NCBI RefSeq assembly: GCF_018918005.1
Contig: NZ_JAHLPR010000021.1
Span: 30,790-94,789 of the forward strand
Reading direction: 5' to 3'
DNA from: Paenibacillus sp. MSJ-34
GTDB lineage: Bacteria > Bacillota > Bacilli > Paenibacillales > Paenibacillaceae
DNA: 64,000 nucleotides
The position numbers and the translations under genes were made by a program. Under the pieces are notes generated by a model. The model did no database searches. It was not told the DNA's origin and was given only the letters and a program-made list of their open reading frames with translations. Positions 9,324 to 17,122 of the stretch are shown here, piece by piece; the first letter of the stretch is position 1; each line of letters begins with the position of its first letter.

Positions 9324-10265
9324 TCAAATCCAAGCGCCGTAGTCGACTTCGACTCCCGCATTCAGATCGTATGGCGTTTCTTGATAGACATAGTAGTTCA
9401 GCCAATTCGAGAACAACAGGTTTGCATGCGACCGCCAAGTGGAAAGCGGCGGCTTTGTCGGATCGTCGTCCGGATAATAATTTTTCGGAACCGCAATTGG
9501 AAGCCCTTTGCTAACGTCGCGGTCATACTCCCATTTTAAAGTACAAGGATCGTATTCGGAATGGCCTGTGACGAAAATTTGTTTGCCGTCTTTCGTCGCG
9601 GCGATATAGACGCCCGCTTCTTCGGATTCCGACAGAATTTCCAGCGACTCGACCGATTCGATGTCCTCTTTGCGCACTTCCGTATGCCGCGACTGCGGCA
9701 CGTAGAAAATGTCGTCAAAACCGCGCAGCAGCTTGACGTTCTGCTTATTGACCGTATGGGCGAACACGCCGAAGCATTTTTCCGCGAGCGGATATTTCCG
9801 AATTCCGTAATGGTAGTACAGCCCCGCTTGGGAAGCCCAACATATGTGCATGGTCGAAGTAACGTTCGACTTGCTCCATTCGAGAATTTCTTTTAATTCT
9901 TCCCAATAATTCACTTCTTCGAACTCCATTTGTTCGACCGGCGCCCCGGTGACGATCATCCCGTCAAACCGCAAATGGCGGATCTCATCAAACGTTTTAT
10001 AAAAGGTTTCCAAATGTTCGGCCGACGTGTTTTTCGACTTATGCGACTTCGGATGAAGCAGCACAAATTCCACCTGCAGCGGCGTATTGCCGATTAAGCG
10101 CAATATTTGCGTTTCGGTCGTTTCTTTCGTAGGCATCAAATTTAAAATAGCAATGCGCAAAGGCCGTATATCTTGATGGTATGCCCGCGATTCATCCATA
10201 ACGAAAATATTTTCTTGAATCAACACTTCTTTGGCCGGAAGCGAATCCGGAATTTTGATCGGCAT
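9324..10265 (-). CDS. metA: Homoserine O-acetyltransferase (MetA family)
   Basis: 313 residues. Catalytic cysteine in [19 protein letters not shown] (Cys142), catalytic His and Glu in VTGHSEYD. The substrate-determining site reads [11 protein letters not shown] with Glu at position 111; in this family Glu111 favours acetyl-CoA and Gly111 succinyl-CoA, so acetylhomoserine is the expected product. First gene of the metA-metI-metC operon, 32 bases ahead of metI. The start is at MPIKIP with AAAGGAG upstream rather than three codons earlier. Confidence 0.93.
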   Translation of the reverse strand: MPIKIPDSLPAKEVLIQENIFVMDESRAYHQDIRPLRIAILNLMPTKETTETQILRLIGNTPLQVEFVLLHPKSHKSKNTSAEHLETFYKTFDEIRHLRFDGMIVTGAPVEQMEFEEVNYWEELKEILEWSKSNVTSTMHICWASQAGLYYHYGIRKYPLAEKCFGVFAHTVNKQNVKLLRGFDDIFYVPQSRHTEVRKEDIESVESLEILSESEEAGVYIAATKDGKQIFVTGHSEYDPCTLKWEYDRDVSKGLPIAVPKNYYPDDDPTKPPLSTWRSHANLLFSNWLNYYVYQETPYDLNAGVEVDYGAWI

Positions 10266-10299
10266 AAAGCTCACTCCTTTGTCTCAAATATAAAATGAG

Positions 10300-10456
10300 A
10301 AAAACCTTTCTCATACGAGAAAGGTTGTCATGTTCGTTCATGAGCCTTTCTCATCTGTCAGAAGCTACGCTTCCGCAAGAATTAGCACCGTACTATACTT
10401 AATAGCCGGTTGCCGGGTTTCATTGGGCTAGTCCCTCCACCTACTCTTGATAAGAA
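10300..10456 (-). promoter_or_regulatory. SAM-I (S-box) riboswitch with terminator
   Basis: The minus strand from 10456 shows the S-box landmarks in order: CTTATCAAGAG, AGGTGGAGGGA, GATGAAACCCGGCAACC (here AATGAAACCCGGCAACC), GGTGCTAATTCTTGC, TGACAGATGAG, then a terminator (10-bp stem AACCTTTCTC/GAGAAAGGTT at 10303-10326 followed by TTTTTC). It sits just upstream of metA. With S-adenosylmethionine bound, transcription stops before the met operon. Confidence 0.96.
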
Positions 10457-10489
10457 TTGCTATGCAATATTCAGTTAATTTTAATAACT

Positions 10490-10518
10490 ACTTTAATCGA
10501 AATACAGGCGGCAGTCAA
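10490..10518 (-). promoter_or_regulatory. Promoter of the met operon
   Basis: Minus strand: TTGACT (10513-10518), 17-bp spacer, TAAAGT (10490-10495), about 25 bases before the S-box begins. Confidence 0.7.
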
Positions 10519-10623
10519 GACTTTTTCGAGCATCCGGCGTGCGAACGATTCGGCCTTGCAAACCGCCGCACATTTTGCCGGCGGACGCCATAATTTATGA
10601 TAGGTCGGCGTCATGATTTTGTC

Positions 10624-10652
10624 TTGAAACATCAATGGACGCGCGTTATACT
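10624..10652 (+). promoter_or_regulatory. Promoter of corA
   Basis: TTGAAA (10624-10629), 17-bp spacer, TATACT (10647-10652). It would give a 5' leader of about 250 nt before corA. Confidence 0.7.
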
Positions 10653-10658
10653 AAACAA

Positions 10659-10908
10659 GTGCTTGAATAACGAAATGGAGAGGTGAAGCCGGAATGGATG
10701 GCGATCCGAGGCCGAAAGGGGTTCGCAACTTCCCGCAACTGCATAGGAACGAAGTCAGCGTTCGATGTCTGACGTCCGGTGGAACGAACCGTTATCGTTA
10801 TTGCTTGCATATTCGGTAAACCGCGGCGTTATATTCGCATGCCTGATTTCTTCCTCTGCTCTTGCGCGCAATGCAAGCAGTAAGGCAATCGAAGAGGAGT
10901 GAAATCGG
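10659..10908 (+). promoter_or_regulatory. Long corA 5' leader, possible structured regulatory RNA
   Basis: No gene is seen in this 250-base stretch. It contains TGCTTGCAT (10802-10810) complementary to ATGCAAGCA (10871-10879), and TTCCTCT (10851-10857) that can pair with the ribosome site AGAGGAG (10893-10899). The 5' part has AGGTGAAGCC, faintly like the start of an M-box magnesium riboswitch, but the other M-box landmarks are missing. A regulated leader is inference. Confidence 0.4.
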
Positions 10909-11844
10909 ATGAAAATACGTTTGGTACACGACGGCGCGTTTACATTGATCGATAACATCCATCAAGCGTTGGATGCGCCGAGTCAAGGTTTTTACTGGAT
11001 TGACGCCGACGTCGACGATCTTGTCGTTTTGCAGCCGTTGTTCGGCATGCATGATTTGGCGGTGGAGGATTGTTTAAGCGAAGAAGAACAACGCCCGAAA
11101 ATCGAAATTCATGAGAGCCATTATTTTATCGTCATAAACAGCATTCGTTTTGACGATGAGGAAATTTTCCTGCGCGCGCTGAATATATTTCTGGGCAGGC
11201 ATTACATCATTACCGTTACAAAGCAAAAAATCAACGAGCTTCGAGCGGTCAAACCGCTGCTCTGGGAACAAGAAGTCGACAAGCCCGACCGGTTCTTGTA
11301 TCATCTCGTCGACCTGGTCGTAGACAACTACTTTTCCGTCGGCGATCGGATCGAAGTCCGGATCGAGAATTTGGAAGAAGATATATTGATGCATACGAAG
11401 AAAACGCATCTGAATGAAATTATCGGATTGCGAAGCGAAATTTTATGGTTGAAAAAAGTGCTTAACCCGCAAAAAGAAGTGATCGCTACATTAAATAAGA
11501 AAGATTTGAAATTGATTGACGACGAGTTGCAAAAATATTTCAGCGACATTTACGAAAACGCGGTCAAAATCTCGGAAACATTCGAGACGTACCGCGACTT
11601 GATGAGCAACTTGCGCGAAGCTTACCAATCGAGCATCGCGAACCGCGCCAACGATATTATGCGCGTATTCACCGCGATGACCGTCATCTTCCTGCCCCTA
11701 ACGATTATAACGGGCATATACGGGATGAATTTCGACAATATGCCGGAGCTTCATTGGAATTTCAGCTACTACGTTGTACTAGGCTTCATGCTGACGTTAG
11801 GCCTCGGCATGTTCTATATATTTCGCAAGAAGGATTGGTTGTAA
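10909..11844 (+). CDS. corA: CorA-family magnesium (Mg2+/Co2+) channel
   Basis: 311 residues. A long acidic and helical cytoplasmic domain is followed by two C-terminal membrane helices (FTAMTVIFLPLTIITGIYGM and FSYYVVLGFMLTLGLGMFYIF) with the diagnostic GMN motif in TGIYGMNFDNMPELHW, and a positively charged tail (RKKDWL). CorA proteins form pentameric Mg2+ channels gated by cytoplasmic Mg2+. GAAGAGGAG gives a good ribosome site. Its promoter is 250 bases upstream, which suggests leader-based control. Metal choice between Mg2+ and Co2+ cannot be read from sequence. Confidence 0.93.
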   Translation: MKIRLVHDGAFTLIDNIHQALDAPSQGFYWIDADVDDLVVLQPLFGMHDLAVEDCLSEEEQRPKIEIHESHYFIVINSIRFDDEEIFLRALNIFLGRHYIITVTKQKINELRAVKPLLWEQEVDKPDRFLYHLVDLVVDNYFSVGDRIEVRIENLEEDILMHTKKTHLNEIIGLRSEILWLKKVLNPQKEVIATLNKKDLKLIDDELQKYFSDIYENAVKISETFETYRDLMSNLREAYQSSIANRANDIMRVFTAMTVIFLPLTIITGIYGMNFDNMPELHWNFSYYVVLGFMLTLGLGMFYIFRKKDWL

Positions 11845-11850
11845 AAGGCT

Positions 11851-11926
11851 ATCAGCCGATATATCGGCTGATCTCGGATAAGGCCGTCCCCATCGGCAAG
11901 TTGAACCGCCGCCAGGGGACGGCCTT
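11851..11926. terminator. Hairpins between corA and the HRDC gene
   Basis: A perfect 22-bp palindrome (halves ATCAGCCGATA, 11851-11872) followed by a 12-bp inverted repeat (AAGGCCGTCCCC 11880-11891 and its complement 11915-11926). No T-run follows on either strand, so classic termination is uncertain, but the place between converging genes fits a bidirectional transcription barrier. Confidence 0.5.
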
Positions 11927-11954
11927 ATGCCGGCTTATGCCGGTATGAATGGCG

Positions 11955-12962
11955 CTACACCGCCTGTTTCACCGCTTCGCCTTGGCGCCGGAAACGAAGC
12001 CGCAGCAAGCGAATCCGCTCATATAACAAATCGATATTGTCCGCTTTCATAATATCGTCTCCGTACGCTTGCAATAAGACAGGCTTTACATATTTATCGC
12101 CCCTCGTTTGCATCGCCTCCCAGATCAAAGCCTGTTCTTCCGCCGGCATATCCCGAAGCTCGCGTTCGATCACCGGTTCTACATCGTAGCCGTCCCGTTC
12201 AAGCTCTTCCAGCATTTGCACCAATTCGCGGCGCTGCATGCCGCACTGTTCTTGCAGTTCCGCAATGGACCGGCCTTGCTGGACCCCCTCGAGAAGGCGG
12301 CGACGCCCGGTTAGCTTGTCCATTTCCTGCTTATATTTCACTTCCTTCTGCTTGTACAGCCACTGCGTAAATTCCAGCGGATCGAGTTTCTCCTTCACCC
12401 AATCGAGCGGAAAACGATGCTCGCGCGGTACCTCTTTCGTAATTTCGATAATGCCCGTTCCGTACAATTCGACTTTGTTCTCGCCGAAACCGGGGATTTG
12501 CAGCAATTCCTCCGGCGTTTGCGGAATAAACGTGCCGATTAAGCGCAGCATTCGATTGGTGGCGACGAAATAAGGGGCTTTCTTCACGGCGGCGGCCTGC
12601 GAACGCCTCCATTGGGTCAACGCCGTATACAGCGCTTCGTTCGGATTCAAATCGCTATAGCATGCGAGCATTTGCGCGCCGTACATTTTCGACGTTTTGT
12701 CCGTACGGTCGTCCAACATCCCGTCAATAACCGGCGAATATCCTTCTCCAAGCTTCACCGCGATTCCATGGCGAAATACCGACAGAAGCTCTTGCCAAGA
12801 TCCCCCCTCGTACCACACGGTTTGCTCCGCATGGCCGTCCGGTTTCGGCTCGTCCCAGAACAAATGCCACTCACCGTGCCGTTCGCAGATCGACACCTGA
12901 GCCGTAACGATCCGGTCGTGCTCCGTCCGTTTCTCCAAACTGTTCAAAAACACAATATTCAT
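11955..12962 (-). CDS. HRDC-domain protein
   Basis: 335 residues. An HRDC domain is visible about residues 110-185: LYTALTQWRRSQAAAVKKAPYFVATNRMLRLIGTFIPQTPEELLQIPGFGENKVELYG, the helical fold used for nucleic-acid contact in RecQ and RNase D. The N-terminal 110 residues and the C-terminal part (basic-acidic helices, LTGRRRLLEGVQQGRSIAELQEQCGMQRRELVQMLEELE, which looks like a winged-helix-like segment) show no helicase or nuclease motifs. Its job is unknown; a DNA/RNA-binding role is inference. Start at MNIVFLN with AAAGGAGGAG upstream. A terminator-like hairpin lies in its leader. Confidence 0.75.
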   Translation of the reverse strand: MNIVFLNSLEKRTEHDRIVTAQVSICERHGEWHLFWDEPKPDGHAEQTVWYEGGSWQELLSVFRHGIAVKLGEGYSPVIDGMLDDRTDKTSKMYGAQMLACYSDLNPNEALYTALTQWRRSQAAAVKKAPYFVATNRMLRLIGTFIPQTPEELLQIPGFGENKVELYGTGIIEITKEVPREHRFPLDWVKEKLDPLEFTQWLYKQKEVKYKQEMDKLTGRRRLLEGVQQGRSIAELQEQCGMQRRELVQMLEELERDGYDVEPVIERELRDMPAEEQALIWEAMQTRGDKYVKPVLLQAYGDDIMKADNIDLLYERIRLLRLRFRRQGEAVKQAV

Positions 12963-13009
12963 ACTGCTTGCTCCTCCTTTATTATCGTTTGAAAAAATTC
13001 CGGACAAAC

Positions 13010-13044
13010 AAAAAACACCCCTCCTACGTCATGTAAGAGAGGTG
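13010..13044 (-). terminator. Promoter-proximal terminator in the HRDC gene leader
   Basis: Minus strand: a 12-bp stem (13016-13027 with 13033-13044, G-U pairs included) with a 5-base loop, followed by six T. It begins about 25 bases after the predicted transcription start and 50 bases before the gene; no other minus-strand gene lies upstream, so it would act as an attenuator. Confidence 0.75.
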
Positions 13045-13074
13045 CTTCCCCCGTCCGATTTTTCAATTACCCTT

Positions 13075-13102
13075 ATTATACCATGCAACCGCTTCCTGTC
13101 AA
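13075..13102 (-). promoter_or_regulatory. Strong promoter of the HRDC gene
   Basis: Minus strand: TTGACA (13097-13102), 16-bp spacer, TATAAT (13075-13080). Both hexamers match consensus perfectly. Confidence 0.85.
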
Positions 13103-13204
13103 TCCTCCATCGAAAACTTCCGTCATGCCTCTTCGGATTGGCATCGCAGAAGGTTTATAATATAATGAGTACGAATCTACGAAACCTTAAAGGAGCTTAA
13201 TGCG

Positions 13205-13501
13205 ATGTCCATGCTGGAATTTGATTTTTTATCCGATCATACGGAAGATACGTCCACCCGATTCGTTACCTTTATCGGAAACAGCTATAAACGATTCGAT
13301 CTGGCCATTACGAAAACGAACCGCTTCTACGGCAAACAACTGGTGGTCGATCTGCAAAACGGAATTACGGCCATTATCGGGCCTGACGACTTGGAAGAAG
13401 AAGGCTATTTGGAGCATGTGTATAAATTATCCGAGGAAGAAGCGGCAGAATTGCGCGAATTTTTATCCCAAATCGTCGGAACGGTCAATTTTACGGATTG
13501 A
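13205..13501 (+). CDS. DUF3055 (SAV0927-like) family protein
   Basis: 98 residues, acidic and soluble. It shows the pattern of the small Firmicute DUF3055 family: RFVTFIGNSYKRFDLAI, FYGKQLVVDLQNG, IIGPDDLEEEGYLEHVY, LSEEEAAELREFL. No function is known for the family. The ATG at 13205 has AAAGGAG at a good distance; an overlapping ATG at 13200 opens another frame without family resemblance. Followed by a strong terminator. Confidence 0.82.
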   Translation: MSMLEFDFLSDHTEDTSTRFVTFIGNSYKRFDLAITKTNRFYGKQLVVDLQNGITAIIGPDDLEEEGYLEHVYKLSEEEAAELREFLSQIVGTVNFTD

Positions 13502-13610
13502 TTGAAGCGCAAGGCGAAGGTTCGGTCGTTTAACGGGGTATCGCTTCGACCGAAGCGATTCGCTTTCGTCCGATGCGGCCGGCCTTGGCAGCGGATGAAT
13601 GCGCCGCTCC

Positions 13611-13648
13611 CCTTTTGTCGAAATCCCCGTCGTTCAGACGGGGTTTTT
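13611..13648 (+). terminator. Terminator after the DUF3055 gene
   Basis: Stem CCCCGTC / GACGGGG (13625-13631, 13637-13643) with loop GTTCA and TTTTT. A 29-base stretch containing its left arm (13611-13639) recurs with two changes at 55751-55779. Confidence 0.88.
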
Positions 13649-13990
13649 ATCGTTTCCGGGCTGGGGAAGGAACGCTTCCAATCCGGCGGCATTGCTTCGA
13701 TTCTTAGTCGGATGAAGCGCTCGTTATCCAACATGATAGCGCAGCCCCCTGCGTCTCCCCCTATCTCGAAATAGCTCCGAAATCCGGCGTTATCTGCGAC
13801 TCGATCGCCGAATCCGGTCATTAAAAGGAAAAACCGGAGCTAGCCCATAGCAGATTCGCCAATTCATGAAATCCGCACGAAATTAACTCCGTAAAATACC
13901 GCAAAATCTCACTTTCCACTCGACGAGAACAAAATAACTCCAAGTTTTACCGTTAAATAAAAGGTTCGTTCCTTATGCGTACGTCGGGCG
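13649..13990. other. Intergenic region without a gene
   Basis: 340 bases with no supported reading frame. It holds AT-rich, partly repetitive sequence, with ATAACTCC and TTAACTCC motifs and several CGAAATCCG-like pieces. It resembles the degraded repeat-rich intergenic DNA at 55.4-55.8 kb. Confidence 0.5.
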
Positions 13991-14872
13991 CTATTGTTCA
14001 AGGAGCGTCTGTCTGGCCAGCGCGAGCCCGCCGCATAAGCCGGCGTTGTCCCCCAGTTTCGGCGGAACGATATATTGATCGATCCGTTCCAAAATGGCGG
14101 CATGATGCACATAACCGTTCAACAGATGCTGCACTTTCGTATGGATGAGGGGGAACATTTGCTCCTGCTTCATGACGCCGCCCCCCATGACGATAATTTC
14201 CGGCGACAGCATCAATATGCTGTTCATGAGCGCCTGCGCCAAATAATCGGCTTCCATCTCCCATGCGGGATGATCCAAGCCGAGTTCGAACCCTTTCTTG
14301 CCCCAACGCTGCTCGATCGCCGGCCCTGCCGCCACGCCTTCCAGGCAATCGCGATGATACGGGCACTTGCCCTCATATGTATCGTCCGGATGACGGCGCA
14401 CAAGAATATGTCCCATCTCCGGATGCGATAAACCGTGCAGCAGGCGGCCTTCCACAATCATCCCCGCCCCGATTCCCGTGCCAACCGTAATGTACATACA
14501 GCTATCGTGACCTTGCGCCGCCCCCCAAGTCCATTCGCCCAAGGCGGCGACGTTAACGTCCGTATCGAAGCCGATCGGAACGGAAATCCGCTCTTGCAGC
14601 GCACCGAGGAAATTGTAATGTCCCCAATGCGGTTTCGGCGTACTCGTTACATAACCGTAAGTCGGGCTGTTCTTCTTCGGATCGATCGGACCGAACGATC
14701 CTACGCCAAGCGCCGCGATGTCTTTCCCGTCGAAATAATCGAATACCCGGCCGATCGTCTCTTCCGGCGTTGTGGTCGGAAAGCTGATCCGGTCGAGCAC
14801 TTTGCCGTCATCCGTCCCGATTCCGCACACGAATTTCGTTCCGCCCGCTTCAATTGCTCCTAGAATGCTCAT
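13991..14872 (-). CDS. ROK-family sugar kinase (fructokinase-like)
   Basis: 293 residues. ATP-binding start GAIEAGGTKFVCGIG, sugar-binding DTDVNVAALGEWTWGAAQG, ROK signature region MYITVGTGIGAGMIVEGRLLHGLSHPEMGH, and a zinc site H-x(n)-CPYHRDCLEG, all as in the GmuE/ScrK group of bacterial fructokinases. It phosphorylates a free hexose, probably fructose, with ATP. It is not next to a sugar transporter; the downstream neighbour towards 14.9 kb is a secreted phosphodiester glycosidase-like gene. Specificity cannot be fixed by sequence. Confidence 0.87.
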   Translation of the reverse strand: MSILGAIEAGGTKFVCGIGTDDGKVLDRISFPTTTPEETIGRVFDYFDGKDIAALGVGSFGPIDPKKNSPTYGYVTSTPKPHWGHYNFLGALQERISVPIGFDTDVNVAALGEWTWGAAQGHDSCMYITVGTGIGAGMIVEGRLLHGLSHPEMGHILVRRHPDDTYEGKCPYHRDCLEGVAAGPAIEQRWGKKGFELGLDHPAWEMEADYLAQALMNSILMLSPEIIVMGGGVMKQEQMFPLIHTKVQHLLNGYVHHAAILERIDQYIVPPKLGDNAGLCGGLALARQTLLEQ

Positions 14873-14919
14873 GTACCTGTTCTCCTCCTATTGTCATATC
14901 CGAACCTTCGTCATATCCG

Positions 14920-16053
14920 CTATTTCGATTCGTTTTTCCCGAACACCAACGCGTTGCCGATCAAGCGTCCGGGAGCGGTTACCGTTTTGCCGTCGGCAAA
15001 CAGTCCGGACGAAGCTCCGCCGTCCAAATTCATCGCTTGCTGAGCTCCAAGCTTCAGCATAATTTCCGCCCATTGCTTCATCGTAGCGCCGCCGACGGTC
15101 GCCAGTACGACGCTGCCGTCCTTCTTCACGGCGATACCGCTGCGCGCCCCGCCGTCCGTTACTATTTTGGAAGACGTGAAGCCTTCTTCCTTCGGATTAA
15201 CGGCCAGTTTCCCGTCCTTCACAAGACGCGGGCCGGCTCCGATCGCCGTCGTTACGTTTTCCCAAGGAATTTCTTCTCCCTTAAGATTTTGATAGCTTAC
15301 TTTATATTCAACGGTAGATCCGACCTCGAACCGGTCCGCCATCGAAGCTTCCACACCGACGAACACGAGCACGTAGCCGTTTTTCGGAATAGCGGCATTT
15401 TCATTATTCGTCACCTTGGTAACGACGCCGTCCTCGACGACAACGGCGTTGCCGAATTTGAAACCGATATTCGCGCCTCGCTTGGGCGTAAATAAGATGG
15501 CGCCGTTTCCGTTCTCCTTGGGCGTACGGTTCACAAAGTAGACGTACCAACTCGCCTTCTTCTCCGCAGGCGAAGTTACCGTTCCCGATATTTTGATCCG
15601 CAAATGATCCATAAGAACGTTGCCGTCATCGGTAAAGCCGACCGCCGTTCCCGTATTGCCGATATGTTCGACCTGTCCGTTCGCTATGATCGTTCCCCAC
15701 GGTTCGGGGGCGCCGCCGTACGCTTCGAAATACGTTCCGTTAATTCCGAACCGCGCGCCGGATAATTTGACGATATCTTTTAAATGCCCCGTTTTGCCGA
15801 CCACATGATTGGGCAGTCCGACGCTTGCCTGCATTTCCTTGGGCAGCGTTACGGTTTGTACGGTAAACGTGCGCTTGCCCACCGTTACTTTTTTCGTTTC
15901 CACTTTCGGTTGGAAGGACAGTTTCGCTTGCGCTGCCGCCTGTTTCGTCTCCTGCTTCGCGTTCTGTTTCCGCGGCGTTTCCGCGGCGAATGCCGTAGAC
16001 GCGCATAATAGACTGAATATAGCGATCGCTGCCGCCCATTTTATTGTTGTCAT
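14920..16053 (-). CDS. Secreted phosphodiester glycosidase (NAGPA/DUF2233) family protein
   Basis: 377 residues with a signal peptide (KWAAAIAIFSLLCASTAFA). The NAGPA-type domain spans about residues 65-375: GARFGINGTYFEAYGG, EPWGTIIANGQVEHIG, GAGPRLVKDGKLAVNP, ARSGIAVKKDGSVVLATVGG and the highly conserved NLDGGASSGLF near the end. The family cleaves phosphodiester-linked sugars; in Bacillus relatives (YngK/YoaJ-context proteins) the targets are cell-wall polymers such as teichoic acids. The ATG at 16053 uses GAGGTG, which overlaps the last codons of the upstream exonuclease, so the two are co-transcribed. Confidence 0.85.
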   Translation of the reverse strand: MTTIKWAAAIAIFSLLCASTAFAAETPRKQNAKQETKQAAAQAKLSFQPKVETKKVTVGKRTFTVQTVTLPKEMQASVGLPNHVVGKTGHLKDIVKLSGARFGINGTYFEAYGGAPEPWGTIIANGQVEHIGNTGTAVGFTDDGNVLMDHLRIKISGTVTSPAEKKASWYVYFVNRTPKENGNGAILFTPKRGANIGFKFGNAVVVEDGVVTKVTNNENAAIPKNGYVLVFVGVEASMADRFEVGSTVEYKVSYQNLKGEEIPWENVTTAIGAGPRLVKDGKLAVNPKEEGFTSSKIVTDGGARSGIAVKKDGSVVLATVGGATMKQWAEIMLKLGAQQAMNLDGGASSGLFADGKTVTAPGRLIGNALVFGKNESK

Positions 16054-16063
16054 AACGATTCTG

Positions 16064-16942
16064 CTACACCTCAATCAATTTTTGTAAGCTCTCCATTTCA
16101 AGTTCTTCGAACTTGCGTCTGATTTCGCCATGGTCCACGTTGAAAAAACACGATTCCAGATCGCATTGTACCGGCGCGTCGCAACGGATCCGCGCCAAAT
16201 CGCGCGATAGATGGAGCATGTCCAAATCGCTCTCGATCTTCGTCCGAACCGATTTGCTGAGCTGATCGAGATTGCTCAAAATGCCTTCGATCGACTCGAA
16301 CTGCTGTATCAGCTTCAACGCCGTTTTCTCCCCGATGCCGCGCACGCCGGGATAATTGTCGCTCGTGTCGCCCATAAGCCCTTTCAAATCGACGATTTGC
16401 CGCGGCGTCAGCTGCTTCTCCTCCATTAACGATTCCACGCCATACACCATATAGTTGCCATGGCCTTTCTTCATAATGATGACGCGGATTCGCTCGTCGA
16501 TCAATTGCAGCATGTCGTGATCGCCCGTCAAGATCAGCACTTCCATTTGCGGAGCGTACAATCTGGCCAACGTGCCGATGCAATCGTCCGCTTCATAGCC
16601 TTCGATGCCGACATTCGGAATGCCGAAGCTTTCCATCACTTCTTTGATCAAACTGAACTGGGGAATTAATTCGTCCGGCGCTTCCGCCCGGTTCGCCTTA
16701 TAATCGTCGAATTTATCCGTCCGGAACGTCCTGCCGCCCATATCCCAGCAGCAGGCGATATGCGTCGGCTTGAACTTGCCGACCGCGTCCCAGAAATAGC
16801 GGATAAATCCATGCACCGCATTCGTCGGGACGCCGGCGCGCGTCTTCCGTATGTATCCGCCGTAAGCCGTCGCGTAGTACGCCCGAAACAGAAGGGCCAT
16901 TCCGTCCACAAGCAGCAATCGCCGTTCATTCGTTTCGTTCAC
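16064..16942 (-). CDS. 5'-3' exonuclease (Pol I N-domain / YpcP-like)
   Basis: 292 residues, a stand-alone version of the DNA polymerase I 5' nuclease. Metal-binding motifs: LLLVDGMALLFRAYYA, CCWDMGGRTFR, GYEADDCIGTLAR, ILTGDHDMLQL, KGLMGDTSDNYPGVRGIGEKTALKLI (helix-hairpin-helix). It removes flaps or RNA primers during replication and repair. The start is a GTG at 16942 with TTGGGAGAG before it. The stop lies 10 bases before the next gene. Confidence 0.93.
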   Translation of the reverse strand: MNETNERRLLLVDGMALLFRAYYATAYGGYIRKTRAGVPTNAVHGFIRYFWDAVGKFKPTHIACCWDMGGRTFRTDKFDDYKANRAEAPDELIPQFSLIKEVMESFGIPNVGIEGYEADDCIGTLARLYAPQMEVLILTGDHDMLQLIDERIRVIIMKKGHGNYMVYGVESLMEEKQLTPRQIVDLKGLMGDTSDNYPGVRGIGEKTALKLIQQFESIEGILSNLDQLSKSVRTKIESDLDMLHLSRDLARIRCDAPVQCDLESCFFNVDHGEIRRKFEELEMESLQKLIEV

Positions 16943-17122
16943 TCGAACTCTCTCCCAACATTGTTAACTCTAAAAAATTCGCAAAACATAGGCTAGAAGT
17001 CTAGTATATCATAATTTATAGCGGAAACAGCATGATAGAATCGGCAGCCATGCTCCAAATAACGGTAAGCCGCGAAGGGGAAGAGAACATGGCGAACATC
17101 CGGTACTGACCGAAGCTTAACT

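Noticed and set aside
8078..9438. Longer N-termini for metI, rluA, lrp, greA-like and cidB
   Set aside because: The extensions run into neighbouring genes, lack ribosome sites and read as non-family sequence; internal starts have clear AGGAGG-type sites.
10659..10800. M-box (ykoK) magnesium riboswitch before corA
   Set aside because: Only AGGTGAAGCC resembles the M-box start; the later CGCTGGA and GTGCTAAAGC landmarks are missing. Reported only as an unassigned leader.
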